From Clostridiales bacterium UBA4706 (GTDB taxonomy: Bacteria; Bacillota; Clostridia; Oscillospirales; Oscillospiraceae): 33,068 nt of DNA. Below the pieces are notes generated by a model. The model ran no database searches and was not told the DNA's origin. It saw only the letters and a list, made by a program, of their open reading frames with translations. This document shows positions 7,742-15,178 of this stretch, piece after piece. Where the stretch lies: positions 4,439 to 37,506 of the forward strand of contig DHKA01000101.1 in assembly GCA_002404605.1 (NCBI GenBank). The letters run 5' to 3'. Every line of letters begins with the position of its first letter. Positions within the stretch are counted from its first letter, which is position 1. Position numbers and translations under genes: made by a program.

Positions 7742-9508
7742 TCAGAGCGTGAACTTTTTGCCGTATTCTTCCGCGTACTGCATGTATTTCTGCGTTTTCA
7801 TCTCGCGGAGGCTCTTGAGATATTCGTGGGTATCGAAGCTGTCGGACTCCAGCTCGATCATCGCCACGGCGATGTTGGAGCAGTGGTCGGCGATACGCTC
7901 GTAATTCGTGAGAAGGTCGTTAAAGACAAAGCCCATGGCGAGCGTGCAGGAGCCGTCCTGCAAACGGATGATGTGGTGGAGCTTGAGCTCGTCGCACAAT
8001 CCGTCGATCGTATCCTCGAGCGGCTCGACGCGCAGCGCCATTTCCAGATCGTTTCCGACGAACGCGCCGACGGCGAGCGAGACGATCTCGCTCACGGCGG
8101 TGCGGAGCACGTCCAGCTCGCGCTGGGCGGCGTTGGTGAAGCGGATGTCTTTTTCATAGATCTCGCGCGCAACCTCGGCGAGATTCATTGCGTGGTCGCT
8201 GATGCGTTCAAAATCGCCGATGGTGTGTAAAAACTTGGAGACTTCCTCGTTTTGCGCAGTGGAAAGCTCGCGGCCGGTGAATTTAACGAGATACGTGCCG
8301 AGATGGTCCTCGTACTGATCCACGGCGTCCTCAATGTCCGAGACCTGCTGAAAGCCCTTCTGGGTGAAATTCTTCATCAGCTCAAGCGCAGCGACAAGGT
8401 TATCCTGGGAGCGCATCGCCATGGCGTCGATCGTCAGGCGGCACTGCTCGATGGCGAGCGCCGGGTGGACGAGAAAGCGCTCTTCCAGCCGTTCGATGCC
8501 CGCGGTGAGCTCATTGTATTTTTCCGAGGCCTTTTCGGGGATGAGCTTTCCGGTGAGCGCTTCAAGCTGGCGCAGGAACGGGAAGAGGATCAAAATCGAG
8601 CCGATACGGAAAAGCGAGTTCACCATCGCAATACCGACCGGGCCGAGCGCTGTCTCCATGAACGGGAAGGGGAAAAAGGCGTTGACGCCGTAGAAAAGCG
8701 CAGAGAAGATGACGGTGCCGAAAATGCCGGTGAAAAGATAGATGAGCGCGGTGCGCCGCCCGTCGCGGTTCGCGCCGATGGCGGAGACGAGAACCGGCAC
8801 CGCCGCGCCAATACCCATGCCCATGATCATCGGGAAGGCCGTGGCAAACGAGACCGTCCCGGTCACGGAGAGCGCCTGCAAAATACCGACGGAGGCGGAG
8901 TTGGACTGAAAAACGGCGGTGATGAGCGTGCCGATGAGAATGCCGAGGATCGGGTTTTCAAACATCGTCATCAGGCGGAGAAAGCCCTCGCTCTCGCGCA
9001 GCGGCGACACCGCGCCGCTCATCGCGTTCATGCCGTACATTAAAACGGCAAAGCCGAGCAGAATATCGCCGGTGTGCCGCTTCTGCGACGTTTTCCCAAG
9101 CATGCGCAGCAGTATGCCCACAATGGCGGCGATGGCGGTGATCGTTGTGGAGCTCAGAAGGGAGAGCGCGTCGCTGCTGCTGATATACGAAAGGCAGAGG
9201 ATCCAGCCCGTCACCGATGTGCCGATATTCGCGCCGAGCACGATGCCGATCGCCTGCGAGAGCTTCATCATGCCGGAGTTCACAAAGCCGACGACCATCG
9301 CAGACGTGGCCGAGGAAGACTGGATCACGGCGGTGACGGCGGTGCCGAGCAGCACGCCCTTGAGCGGCGTATTGGAGAGCCGGTAGAGAATGAGTTCGAG
9401 CCGCTGACCGGCGACGAGCTTTAAACTGTCGCCCATAAGCCCCATGCCGAAGAGAAAAAGCGCCACGCCGCCAAGCAGCATTAAAATGTTGGAAATACCC
9501 ACAGCCAT
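7742..9508 (-). CDS. Na+/phosphate cotransporter with PhoU-like tail
   Basis: The 588-residue membrane protein imports (or exports) phosphate with sodium. The N-terminal half has the two inverted NPT repeats of the family, each with its glutamine-serine signature (QSSSAT near residue 63 and QSNSAS near 204), set in hydrophobic helices. The C-terminal 230 residues are hydrophilic and helical and match a PhoU domain (for example FERISDHAMNLAEV and YERIADHCSNIAV), which links transport to phosphate sensing. It is transcribed away from phoP-phoR, and the shared gap carries Pho-box-like repeats. This supports phosphate control. Confidence 0.93.
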   Translation of the reverse strand: MAVGISNILMLLGGVALFLFGMGLMGDSLKLVAGQRLELILYRLSNTPLKGVLLGTAVTAVIQSSSATSAMVVGFVNSGMMKLSQAIGIVLGANIGTSVTGWILCLSYISSSDALSLLSSTTITAIAAIVGILLRMLGKTSQKRHTGDILLGFAVLMYGMNAMSGAVSPLRESEGFLRLMTMFENPILGILIGTLITAVFQSNSASVGILQALSVTGTVSFATAFPMIMGMGIGAAVPVLVSAIGANRDGRRTALIYLFTGIFGTVIFSALFYGVNAFFPFPFMETALGPVGIAMVNSLFRIGSILILFPFLRQLEALTGKLIPEKASEKYNELTAGIERLEERFLVHPALAIEQCRLTIDAMAMRSQDNLVAALELMKNFTQKGFQQVSDIEDAVDQYEDHLGTYLVKFTGRELSTAQNEEVSKFLHTIGDFERISDHAMNLAEVAREIYEKDIRFTNAAQRELDVLRTAVSEIVSLAVGAFVGNDLEMALRVEPLEDTIDGLCDELKLHHIIRLQDGSCTLAMGFVFNDLLTNYERIADHCSNIAVAMIELESDSFDTHEYLKSLREMKTQKYMQYAEEYGKKFTL

Positions 9509-9558
9509 CGATTCCTTTGCAAGTTATAGATTATCCGTATCTCAGTGTACCGCATACA

Positions 9559-9602
9559 GGTTAAATCCAAAAGCAAAGCAAGGTTAAATCCACGTTAAAT
9601 CC
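9559..9602. promoter_or_regulatory. Pho-box-like direct repeat array
   Basis: GTTAAATCC occurs three times, starting at 9560, 9583 and 9594. Read on the - strand these are TTTAAC hexamers. The two copies nearest phoP are separated by exactly 5 bases (11-bp period), and the third is 23 bp away, close to two turns. Bacillus PhoP binds TTAACA-like hexamers spaced by 5 bp. The array lies just upstream of the -35 box of phoP and within 95 bases of the transporter start. Confidence 0.7.
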
Positions 9603-9604
9603 AT

Positions 9605-9633
9605 TTTACAAGCGGCGCTGCGCGTGATATGCT
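9605..9633 (+). promoter_or_regulatory. phoP-phoR promoter
   Basis: TTTACA (9605-9610), 17 bases, then TATGCT (9628-9633) preceded by TGA, an extended -10. The Pho-box-like repeats end two bases before the -35 box, a typical position for activation by a PhoP-like regulator. Confidence 0.6.
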
Positions 9634-9669
9634 ATAGAAAGTTGGAATTGTAAAACGGAGGCGGGGAAA

Positions 9670-10356
9670 ATGATCTACCTTCTTGAAGACGACGAGAGCA
9701 TCCGAAAGCTCGTGACATATACGCTCCAGCACGCCGGATACGAAGCCGAAGGGTTCGAATGCCCCTCGGCGTTCTGGGCGGCGATGAAGCGCCAGACGCC
9801 GGAGCTCGTGCTGCTCGACATCATGCTGCCGGAGGAGGACGGCCTTTCGGTGCTCGGAAAGTTGCGCGCTTCGGCCCTCTGGCGGGAGCTGCCGGTCGTG
9901 ATGCTCACGGCGAAGAATGCTGAGTACGACCGCGTCGTCGGGCTGGACGCCGGGGCGGACGACTATATATCGAAGCCCTTCGGCATGATGGAGCTTCTGG
10001 CGCGCGTGCGCGCGCTGCTGCGCCGCACCGGGACGCCCTCGGCGGCATCCGACCGTACCGTCGGCGAACTGTATGTCTGCCGGGACAAGCACATTGTGCG
10101 CGTCTCCGGGCAGGACGTGCCGCTCACGAACAAGGAATTTTCGCTTCTCTGCCTGCTGCTGGAGCATTCCGGCGCGGCGCTCACGCGCGACCGGATCATG
10201 GACAGCGTGTGGGGCAGCGGTTTTGACGGGGAAAACCGCACCGTGGACGTACACGTGCGCACACTGCGTGCCAAGCTCGGCACGGCGGGGGCTTACATCG
10301 AAACGGTGCGCGGCGTCGGCTACCGGTTCTCACCGGAGAAGCGGAGCGAGCCGTGA
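9670..10356 (+). CDS. phoP: OmpR-family response regulator, PhoP/PhoB-like
   Basis: The 228-residue protein has a receiver domain (about 1-118) and a winged-helix DNA-binding domain (about 130-225). Acid pocket residues D7/D8, phosphoacceptor D50 in LLDIMLPEEDG, T80 and K102 in DDYISKPFG are all present. The output domain shows the OmpR pattern, ending in RTVDVHVRTLRAKLG and VRGVGYRF. A GGAGG site precedes the ATG. The gene overlaps the kinase by GTGA. The phosphate assignment rests on the divergent Na/Pi cotransporter and the repeats between them. Confidence 0.88.
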   Translation: MIYLLEDDESIRKLVTYTLQHAGYEAEGFECPSAFWAAMKRQTPELVLLDIMLPEEDGLSVLGKLRASALWRELPVVMLTAKNAEYDRVVGLDAGADDYISKPFGMMELLARVRALLRRTGTPSAASDRTVGELYVCRDKHIVRVSGQDVPLTNKEFSLLCLLLEHSGAALTRDRIMDSVWGSGFDGENRTVDVHVRTLRAKLGTAGAYIETVRGVGYRFSPEKRSEP

Positions 10357-11687
10357 AGGGAAAGCTCTTTCTGCGTGTGGGGCTCCTGCTTTTCGCCGCG
10401 ATTCTGATCGGCTCCGCCGTGACGTATGCCATCGTACAGCCGCAGTTCGCCGGACCGGAGGCAAGAGCGCAGGCGCTTTCACGCCTTTTGTGGGTGCTGC
10501 CGCTCGCACTCTGTCTCGCCGCGGCGGGGGGCTGGGCCGTGGCGCGCGGCATCGTTGACCCCATCCGGAAGATCGACCCGGAGAGCCCCGGCACGGAAGC
10601 GCCGTATGAGGAGTTCGTGCCGCTGCTCGCGCGCATCCGTGCGCAGAATCGTCTCATCCGTCAGCAGGAGGAGACGCTCGGGCAGACGCGGCGCGACTTT
10701 GCCGCGATCACCGAGAACATGGGCGAGAGCTTCCTTCTGCTCGATAAGCGGCTGAACGTATTGTCCCGCAACGTATCGGCAAGCTATCTTCTGCCCGCAC
10801 CGCCGGACGGCGAGGCGGACAACCTCAACCGCGGCGGCTGCCCGGAGGAGATCGTCCGCGCGGCCGAGCGCGCTCTCGCCGGGCGACGCACGGAGCTGAC
10901 GCTGCAAATGCGCGAGCGGTTTTACTATGTGATCGCAACGCCCGTCTTTTCCGAAAACCAGATCACCGGCGCGGTCGTCATCGCGCTCGACACGACCGAG
11001 CGGGAGCAGCGCGAGGCGCTGCGGCGCGAGTTTTCCGCGAACGTTTCGCACGAGCTCAAAACGCCGCTCACGTCGATCTCCGGTTTTGCGGAGCTTCTCG
11101 CCAACGGCATGGTCCCGCCGGAACGGGTAGGTGAGTTCGCCGGGGACATCTACAAGGAATCCCAGCGGCTCATGGCGCTCGTGGACGATATCATTGAGCT
11201 TTCCCGGCTGGAAGAGAACACCGCCCCGCCGGAGACGGAGCGCGTCGATCTTTATGCTCTCGCGGAGGAAACGCTCGCCTCGCTCCGCCCGGCGGCGGAG
11301 CGGCGGGACGTGACGCTCACGCTCTGCGGCGGGGAGGCCGTCGTGCAGGGCGTGCGCACGGCGCTGCAGGAGCTCGTCTATAACCTCTGCGACAACGCCG
11401 TGAAGTATAACCGTCCCGGCGGCAGCGTGGCCGTCACGGCGGAAAAGCGCGCCGGGGAAACGGTTTTGTCCGTGGCGGATACCGGCATTGGCATTCCGTA
11501 TGAGCACCAAAACCGGGTGTTCGAGCGGTTTTACCGCGTGGACAAGAGCCACTCCCGTCAGCTTGGCGGCACGGGTCTCGGCCTTTCCATCGTGAAGCAC
11601 GCCGCGGCGATGCACAAGGCGCGCCTCGAACTCTGGAGCGAGCCGGATAGCGGAACCAAAATTACCGTGCATTTTGACGGACAATAA
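10353..11687 (+). CDS. phoR: Sensor histidine kinase, PhoR-like
   Basis: This 444-residue membrane kinase starts at a GTG that overlaps the regulator stop. Two membrane segments (about residues 7-27 and 44-64) enclose only a very short outer loop. The protein therefore probably senses through membrane partners, as PhoR does, rather than through an external ligand domain. A PAS-like region spans about 115-215. The H-box SHELKTPLTSI carries the phosphorylated His233. The N-box NLCDNAVKYN and glycine boxes DTGIGIP and GGTGLGLSIV are intact. It ends at a strong terminator. Confidence 0.88.
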   Translation: MKGKLFLRVGLLLFAAILIGSAVTYAIVQPQFAGPEARAQALSRLLWVLPLALCLAAAGGWAVARGIVDPIRKIDPESPGTEAPYEEFVPLLARIRAQNRLIRQQEETLGQTRRDFAAITENMGESFLLLDKRLNVLSRNVSASYLLPAPPDGEADNLNRGGCPEEIVRAAERALAGRRTELTLQMRERFYYVIATPVFSENQITGAVVIALDTTEREQREALRREFSANVSHELKTPLTSISGFAELLANGMVPPERVGEFAGDIYKESQRLMALVDDIIELSRLEENTAPPETERVDLYALAEETLASLRPAAERRDVTLTLCGGEAVVQGVRTALQELVYNLCDNAVKYNRPGGSVAVTAEKRAGETVLSVADTGIGIPYEHQNRVFERFYRVDKSHSRQLGGTGLGLSIVKHAAAMHKARLELWSEPDSGTKITVHFDGQ

Positions 11688-11702
11688 GGCCTTTGAGAAT
11701 CC

Positions 11703-11738
11703 CCGGCGCGGGTCAGAAGACCTGCGCCGGAGATTTTT
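11703..11738 (+). terminator. Terminator of phoP-phoR
   Basis: CCGGCGCGGGTC and GACCTGCGCCGG form a 12-bp stem with one G-T pair and the loop AGAA, followed by AGATTTTTTG. Confidence 0.9.
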
Positions 11739-11835
11739 TGCGCATTGTGCAAAGTGAATAAATTGAAACGTTTTATCCTATACAAAACCGGCATTTAGTT
11801 TGAAAAATTCCCTAAAAGGGTTGCGTTTTGTGGGA

Positions 11836-11863
11836 TTTACTTCCTCCATTCCTATAGTACAAT
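11836..11863 (+). promoter_or_regulatory. Promoter of the binding-protein gene
   Basis: TTTACT (11836-11841), 16 bases and TACAAT (11858-11863). An AAAGGAGG site follows at 11896-11903. Confidence 0.5.
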
Positions 11864-11911
11864 GAATATGCAATGAGTCGTAACGGCTCAAAACAAAAGG
11901 AGGAAATGAAG

Positions 11912-12963
11912 ATGAAAATGAAGAAGCTCATGGCTCTGGTGCTGGCGCTGGTGCTCGCGCTTGCGGCGTGCGGCCAGACGAGCACTCCCGCCGAGAGCGG
12001 CAACACCGCAGCCCCGCCGAAGGCGAGCAGACCCTGATCGTCTATACCGCCAGAAGCGAGAGCTTGAACAACGCCGTCATCGAAAATTTCGAGGCGGACA
12101 CCGGCATCCACGTCGAGGTCGTCACCGGCGGCACCGGCGAGGTGCTCAAGCGCGTGCGTTCCGAAGCTGCCAATCCCCAGGGCGATATCTGCTGGGCGGC
12201 GGACGAAGCCATGCTCAAGGATTACACCGACTGCTTTGAAGAGTATGTCTCCCCCGAAGACGCCAACATGATGGAAGGCTACAAGAACACCAACGGTTAT
12301 TCCTCCCCCGCCTTCTGCGACCCCACCGTGTTCATCGTGAACACCGACCTTGCCGGTGATATCGAGATCAACGGCTTTGCCGACCTTCTCAACCCCGCTC
12401 TCAAGGGCAAGATCGCCGGCGGCGACCCCGTGAACTCCAGCTCCGCGTTCCAGTGCCTGATCGCCGGTCTCTATGACATGGGCAACGGCGACCCGATGTC
12501 CGACGCCGCGTGGGAATGGGCTGCCGGCCTTGTGGAAAATCTTGACGGCGTTGCTCTCACCAGCTCCTCGCAGGTCTACAAGGGCGTTGCCGAGGGCGAA
12601 TACATCGTCGGTCTGACCTGGGAAGACCCCGCTGCCGCTTACGTCCGTGACGGCGTTGCCGTGAAGGTCGTGTTCCCGGAAGAGGGCGCTCTGATGTCCG
12701 GTCAGTGCGTGTCCATCATCAAGGGTGCTCCGCACATGGAGAACGCCAAGAAGTTTGTAGACTACATGCTCAGCGAGACCTGCCAGAACTACATCGGCCA
12801 GAACCTCACGGTCCGTCCGCTCCGCCAGAACGTCCAGCTCAACGACAGCCTGACGCCGTGGAGCGAGATCACCCGTCTCGAGTCCTATGACGGCGTGTGG
12901 GTCGCCGCCAACAAGTCCGCCATCACAGAAAAATACAGCGAGTGCCTCGAAAACGTGGCTTAA
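11912..12963 (+). pseudogene. ABC transporter substrate-binding lipoprotein (iron-type), one-base frameshift
   Basis: A lipoprotein signal peptide starts at 11912 after AAAGGAGG: a Lys-rich start, a Leu/Ala/Val core, then LALAACG as lipobox. That frame stops at 12035-12037. The mature protein continues in another frame as EQTLIVYTARSE and runs to TAA 12961-12963. Adding one C to the CCCC run at 12012-12015 rejoins both parts. The mature sequence resembles family 1 extracellular binding proteins of Fe3+ or 2-aminoethylphosphonate importers (about 310 residues, with GDICWAADEA and a C-terminal VDYMLSE helix region). The downstream ATPase fits an Fe3+-type importer. Whether the frameshift is real or a sequence error cannot be decided here. 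Confidence 0.8.
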
Positions 12964-12982
12964 TTCGCAAAGATAGCATCCC

Positions 12983-13017
12983 GTGCGGGTCTGCGGCCGT
13001 GCGCCGCAGACCCGCAC
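12983..13017 (+). repeat. Perfect 15-bp hairpin between binding protein and ATPase
   Basis: Arms at 12983-12997 and 13003-13017 (GTGCGGGTCTGCGGC and its complement) enclose a 5-base loop. No T-run follows. In importer operons such hairpins often protect the abundant binding-protein message or cut read-through into the less needed ATPase. Confidence 0.75.
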
Positions 13018-13056
13018 ATTCTACAAAGAATCTCGCAGAGAAAGGGAACTGAAACG

Positions 13057-13277
13057 ATGGGAGCCACCATTACCATTGAAAACGCCGTCAAGCGCTACGG
13101 CAACGACACGATCATCAACGGCCTGTCTCTGGAAGTCAAGCCTGGCGAATTTTTCACGCTGCTGGGACCCTCCGGCTGCGGCAAAACGACGCTTCTCCGC
13201 ATGATCATCGGATTCAACTCCATCGAAGGCGGCACGTTCAAGATCAACGACCGCGTCATCAACGATACCGCGCCGGG
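13057..13277 (+). pseudogene. ABC importer ATPase, truncated after about 73 residues
   Basis: The ATG at 13057 begins a clear ATPase: ITIENAVKRYGND, Walker A GPSGCGKTT near residue 37, and the start of the strand after it. The match to PotA/FbpC-like ATPases stops near residue 73 (NDTAPGG), before the Q-loop. The Q-loop, signature motif and Walker B are missing. The frame then reads a short unrelated tail to 13338. The sequence after 13278 is the 3' part of a sensor kinase in another frame. A non-functional remnant, or an assembly join, is the best reading. Confidence 0.85.
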
Positions 13278-13568
13278 CGGACGCTCTCGATCCGCGTGCA
13301 GGCGGAGCACCGGGACGATACGCTGCGCTTCATCGTAACGGACGACGGCGCGGGCATCCCCGCCGAACGCCTTTCCGAGCTGCGCGAGAGCTTTGAACGC
13401 GATCTCACGAACGAATATACCGCCCATGTGGGGCTTTATAACATTCAGAAGGTCATTCGTCTGACCTACGGCGCGCCCTACGGCGTGCAGATCGAGAGAA
13501 CAGAGGGGCAGGGCACTGCCGTGATGCTCACCATCCCCTATGAAGTGGAGGAAAACGAGGGATGCTGA
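13278..13568 (+). pseudogene. 3' end of a YesM/LytS-type sensor kinase
   Basis: The fragment encodes the last part of an HATPase domain: GRTLSIRV, FIVTDDGAGIP (the N-terminal glycine box), a GLYNIQKVIRLTYG region and the ending GQGTAVMLTIPYEVEE. It has no start codon of its own with a ribosome site, and all membrane, HAMP and His-kinase parts are missing. The end is natural: the TGA overlaps the next regulator gene by ATGCTGA, as expected for a kinase-regulator pair. Together with the cut ATPase this suggests a deletion that removed the rest of the ATPase, the permease and the 5' part of the kinase. Confidence 0.8.
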
Positions 13569-14310
13569 AGGTTTTGCTGGTGGAGGATGAAAATCTGATC
13601 CGCCGGGGACTGCAATACAAAATGGACTGGACGGAGGTCAACTGCGTGGTCGTCGGCGAGGCAGCCACCGGACGGGAGGGGCTGGCCCAGATCAAAGCGC
13701 TGCGCCCGGATATCGTCATCACCGATATCCGCATGCCCAATATGGACGGGCTGGAAATGCTGCGCGAGGGGCGCAGCGTCTGCCCGTTTCATGCGATCAT
13801 CATCTCCGGCTACGGCGAGTTTGACTATGCGCAGCAGGCCATTCGGTTGGGCGTGGCGGAATACCTGCTAAAGCCCGTGGACGTGAACAAGCTCAAAAAC
13901 TGCCTGCGCCGCATTGCCGCGGGAGCGCCGGACGGACGGAGCGGGGAGACGCCGGAGCCGGACGAAAAGCCCGCGCCGCTGCAAAATAAGTATGCCGAGG
14001 CCATGATGCAGTACATCCGGCAGCATTACGCCGAACACATCTCGCTCACCGACTTGAGCCAGCAGCTGAACATATCCTGTACGCACCTGAATGCCAAATT
14101 CAAGGCGGAAACGGGCTACACGTTCCACGATTTTTTGAATTACTACCGCATCCGGCGCGCCGTAGAGCTTCAGAAGCGCGGTGAGCGCAAGCTCTATGAG
14201 ATCGCGGAACTGGTGGGGTTTTCCGATTACAAGTATTTCAACAAGGTCTATAAGAAGTATACCGGCTATTCGCCCAACGTGATCTTCCCGCGGGAGGACA
14301 AAAATGAATA
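13562..14310 (+). pseudogene. YesN-type response regulator, no stop of its own, runs into the next gene
   Basis: Receiver domain (about 1-118) with E8/D9, phosphoacceptor D55 in ITDIRMPNMDG and the lysine of LLKPVD, followed by an AraC-type double helix-turn-helix. The second helix-turn-helix is seen in LYEIAELVGFSDYKYFNKVYKKYTGYSP, given here only by its ends (about residues 211-239). Domain content is essentially complete, but after YSPN the frame continues without a stop into the PdaB-like deacetylase and ends at 15136. The true C-terminus seems lost at a second junction near 14285-14310. It may still be produced as a fusion. The partner kinase is truncated. Confidence 0.75.
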
Positions 14311-14334
14311 CATCCCCCCTCGCGCACATAGGAT
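14306..14334 (+). promoter_or_regulatory. Candidate sporulation (sigma-E/K-like) promoter
   Basis: GAATACA (14306-14312), 14 bases and CATAGGAT (14327-14334) resemble mother-cell sigma promoters (about ATA at -35 and CATAnnnT at -10). It would drive the PdaB-like gene 23 bases downstream. The match is partial. Confidence 0.4.
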
Positions 14335-14350
14335 GTCCGCGAGGGGGGAT
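14312..14350 (+). repeat. 13-bp perfect inverted repeat around the CATA box
   Basis: ATCCCCCCTCGCG (14312-14324) is the exact complement of CGCGAGGGGGGAT (14338-14350). The loop contains the CATAGGAT box, and the 3' arm contains the GAGGGGGG ribosome site of the deacetylase. Transcripts from upstream would fold and hide the ribosome site; transcripts from the local promoter would lack the 5' arm. Confidence 0.75.
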
Positions 14351-14356
14351 AAATTT

Positions 14357-15136
14357 ATGATGACAGGTAAAATCGGCGGTTTTCTCTCACGGCACAGCAA
14401 ATTTACCTCCAGCGCGGCGCTCGTGCTTGCTGTCGCGGCGATCTTCGCGTTCGTATACTCTCCGCGTGTCGTCGGCGCGGCGGTCACGGAGCGGGAGCTG
14501 CCCGTATACAGCGTGGAGCGGGACGGAAAATTCGTGAGCCTTTCGTTCGACGCGGCCTGGGGCAACGAGGACACGCAGATGCTCATCGATATCCTTGCAA
14601 AGTACAACGTGAAAGCAACGTTCTTTGTCGTCGGCGAGTGGGTGGATAAATACCCGGAGAGCGTAAAGGCGCTCCACGACGCCGGGCACGAGGTGATGAA
14701 CCATTCCGACGCCCATCCGCACATGGCGAAGCTCACCGCAAAGCAGATCATCGACGAGGTGAACCGCTGCAGTGACAAGATCGAGGCCGTCACCGGCGTG
14801 CGCCCGACGCTCTTCCGCTGTCCTTACGGCGAGTATGACGACAATGTCATCGGCACCGTGAACGGCATGGGGCTCACGGCGGTGCAGTGGGACACCGACT
14901 CGCTCGACTGGAAGAAGCTGACGGCGGGCGAAATCTACAAGCGTGTATCGTCCAAGGTGCAGCCGGGGAGCATCGTGCTGTTTCATAATGCGGGGCTGCA
15001 TACGCCCGAGGCGCTTCCCTCCATCATTGAATATCTGCTCGCGGAGGGATATACGATCGTGCCGATCTCGGAGATACTGCTCACGGGCGACACCTACATC
15101 GACCACACCGGCCGTCAGCACGCCGCCGGCACATAA
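14357..15136 (+). CDS. PdaB-like polysaccharide deacetylase
   Basis: The 259-residue protein has an N-terminal membrane anchor (about residues 19-37) and a NodB-type deacetylase domain. The motifs seen are LSFDAAWG (catalytic Asp), HSDAHPH (metal His pair), RCPYGEY, DTDSLDW and IVLFHN. The FDAAW form and the spacing match the sporulation family PdaB better than general chitin deacetylases. It probably acts on spore peptidoglycan or a related wall glycan outside the membrane. The ATG at 14357 has GAGGGGGG 8 bases upstream. The upstream regulator frame runs into it without a stop, but the anchor and ribosome site support an independent start. Confidence 0.85.
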   Translation: MMTGKIGGFLSRHSKFTSSAALVLAVAAIFAFVYSPRVVGAAVTERELPVYSVERDGKFVSLSFDAAWGNEDTQMLIDILAKYNVKATFFVVGEWVDKYPESVKALHDAGHEVMNHSDAHPHMAKLTAKQIIDEVNRCSDKIEAVTGVRPTLFRCPYGEYDDNVIGTVNGMGLTAVQWDTDSLDWKKLTAGEIYKRVSSKVQPGSIVLFHNAGLHTPEALPSIIEYLLAEGYTIVPISEILLTGDTYIDHTGRQHAAGT

Positions 15137-15178
15137 AAATAGCCGCTGTCCGATCGGATATGGGACAGCGGTTATTTT
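15136..15178. terminator. Bidirectional terminator between convergent genes
   Basis: AGCCGCTGTCC and GGGACAGCGGTT form the stem, flanked by AAAAT before and ATTTT after, so both strands get a U-tract. It also overlaps the stop codon of the MORN lipoprotein. Confidence 0.85.

Noticed and set aside
11812..13017. A 401-codon open frame on the - strand opposite the binding protein
   Set aside because: The + strand carries the recognisable binding protein, and the start of the - frame falls in a palindromic hairpin.
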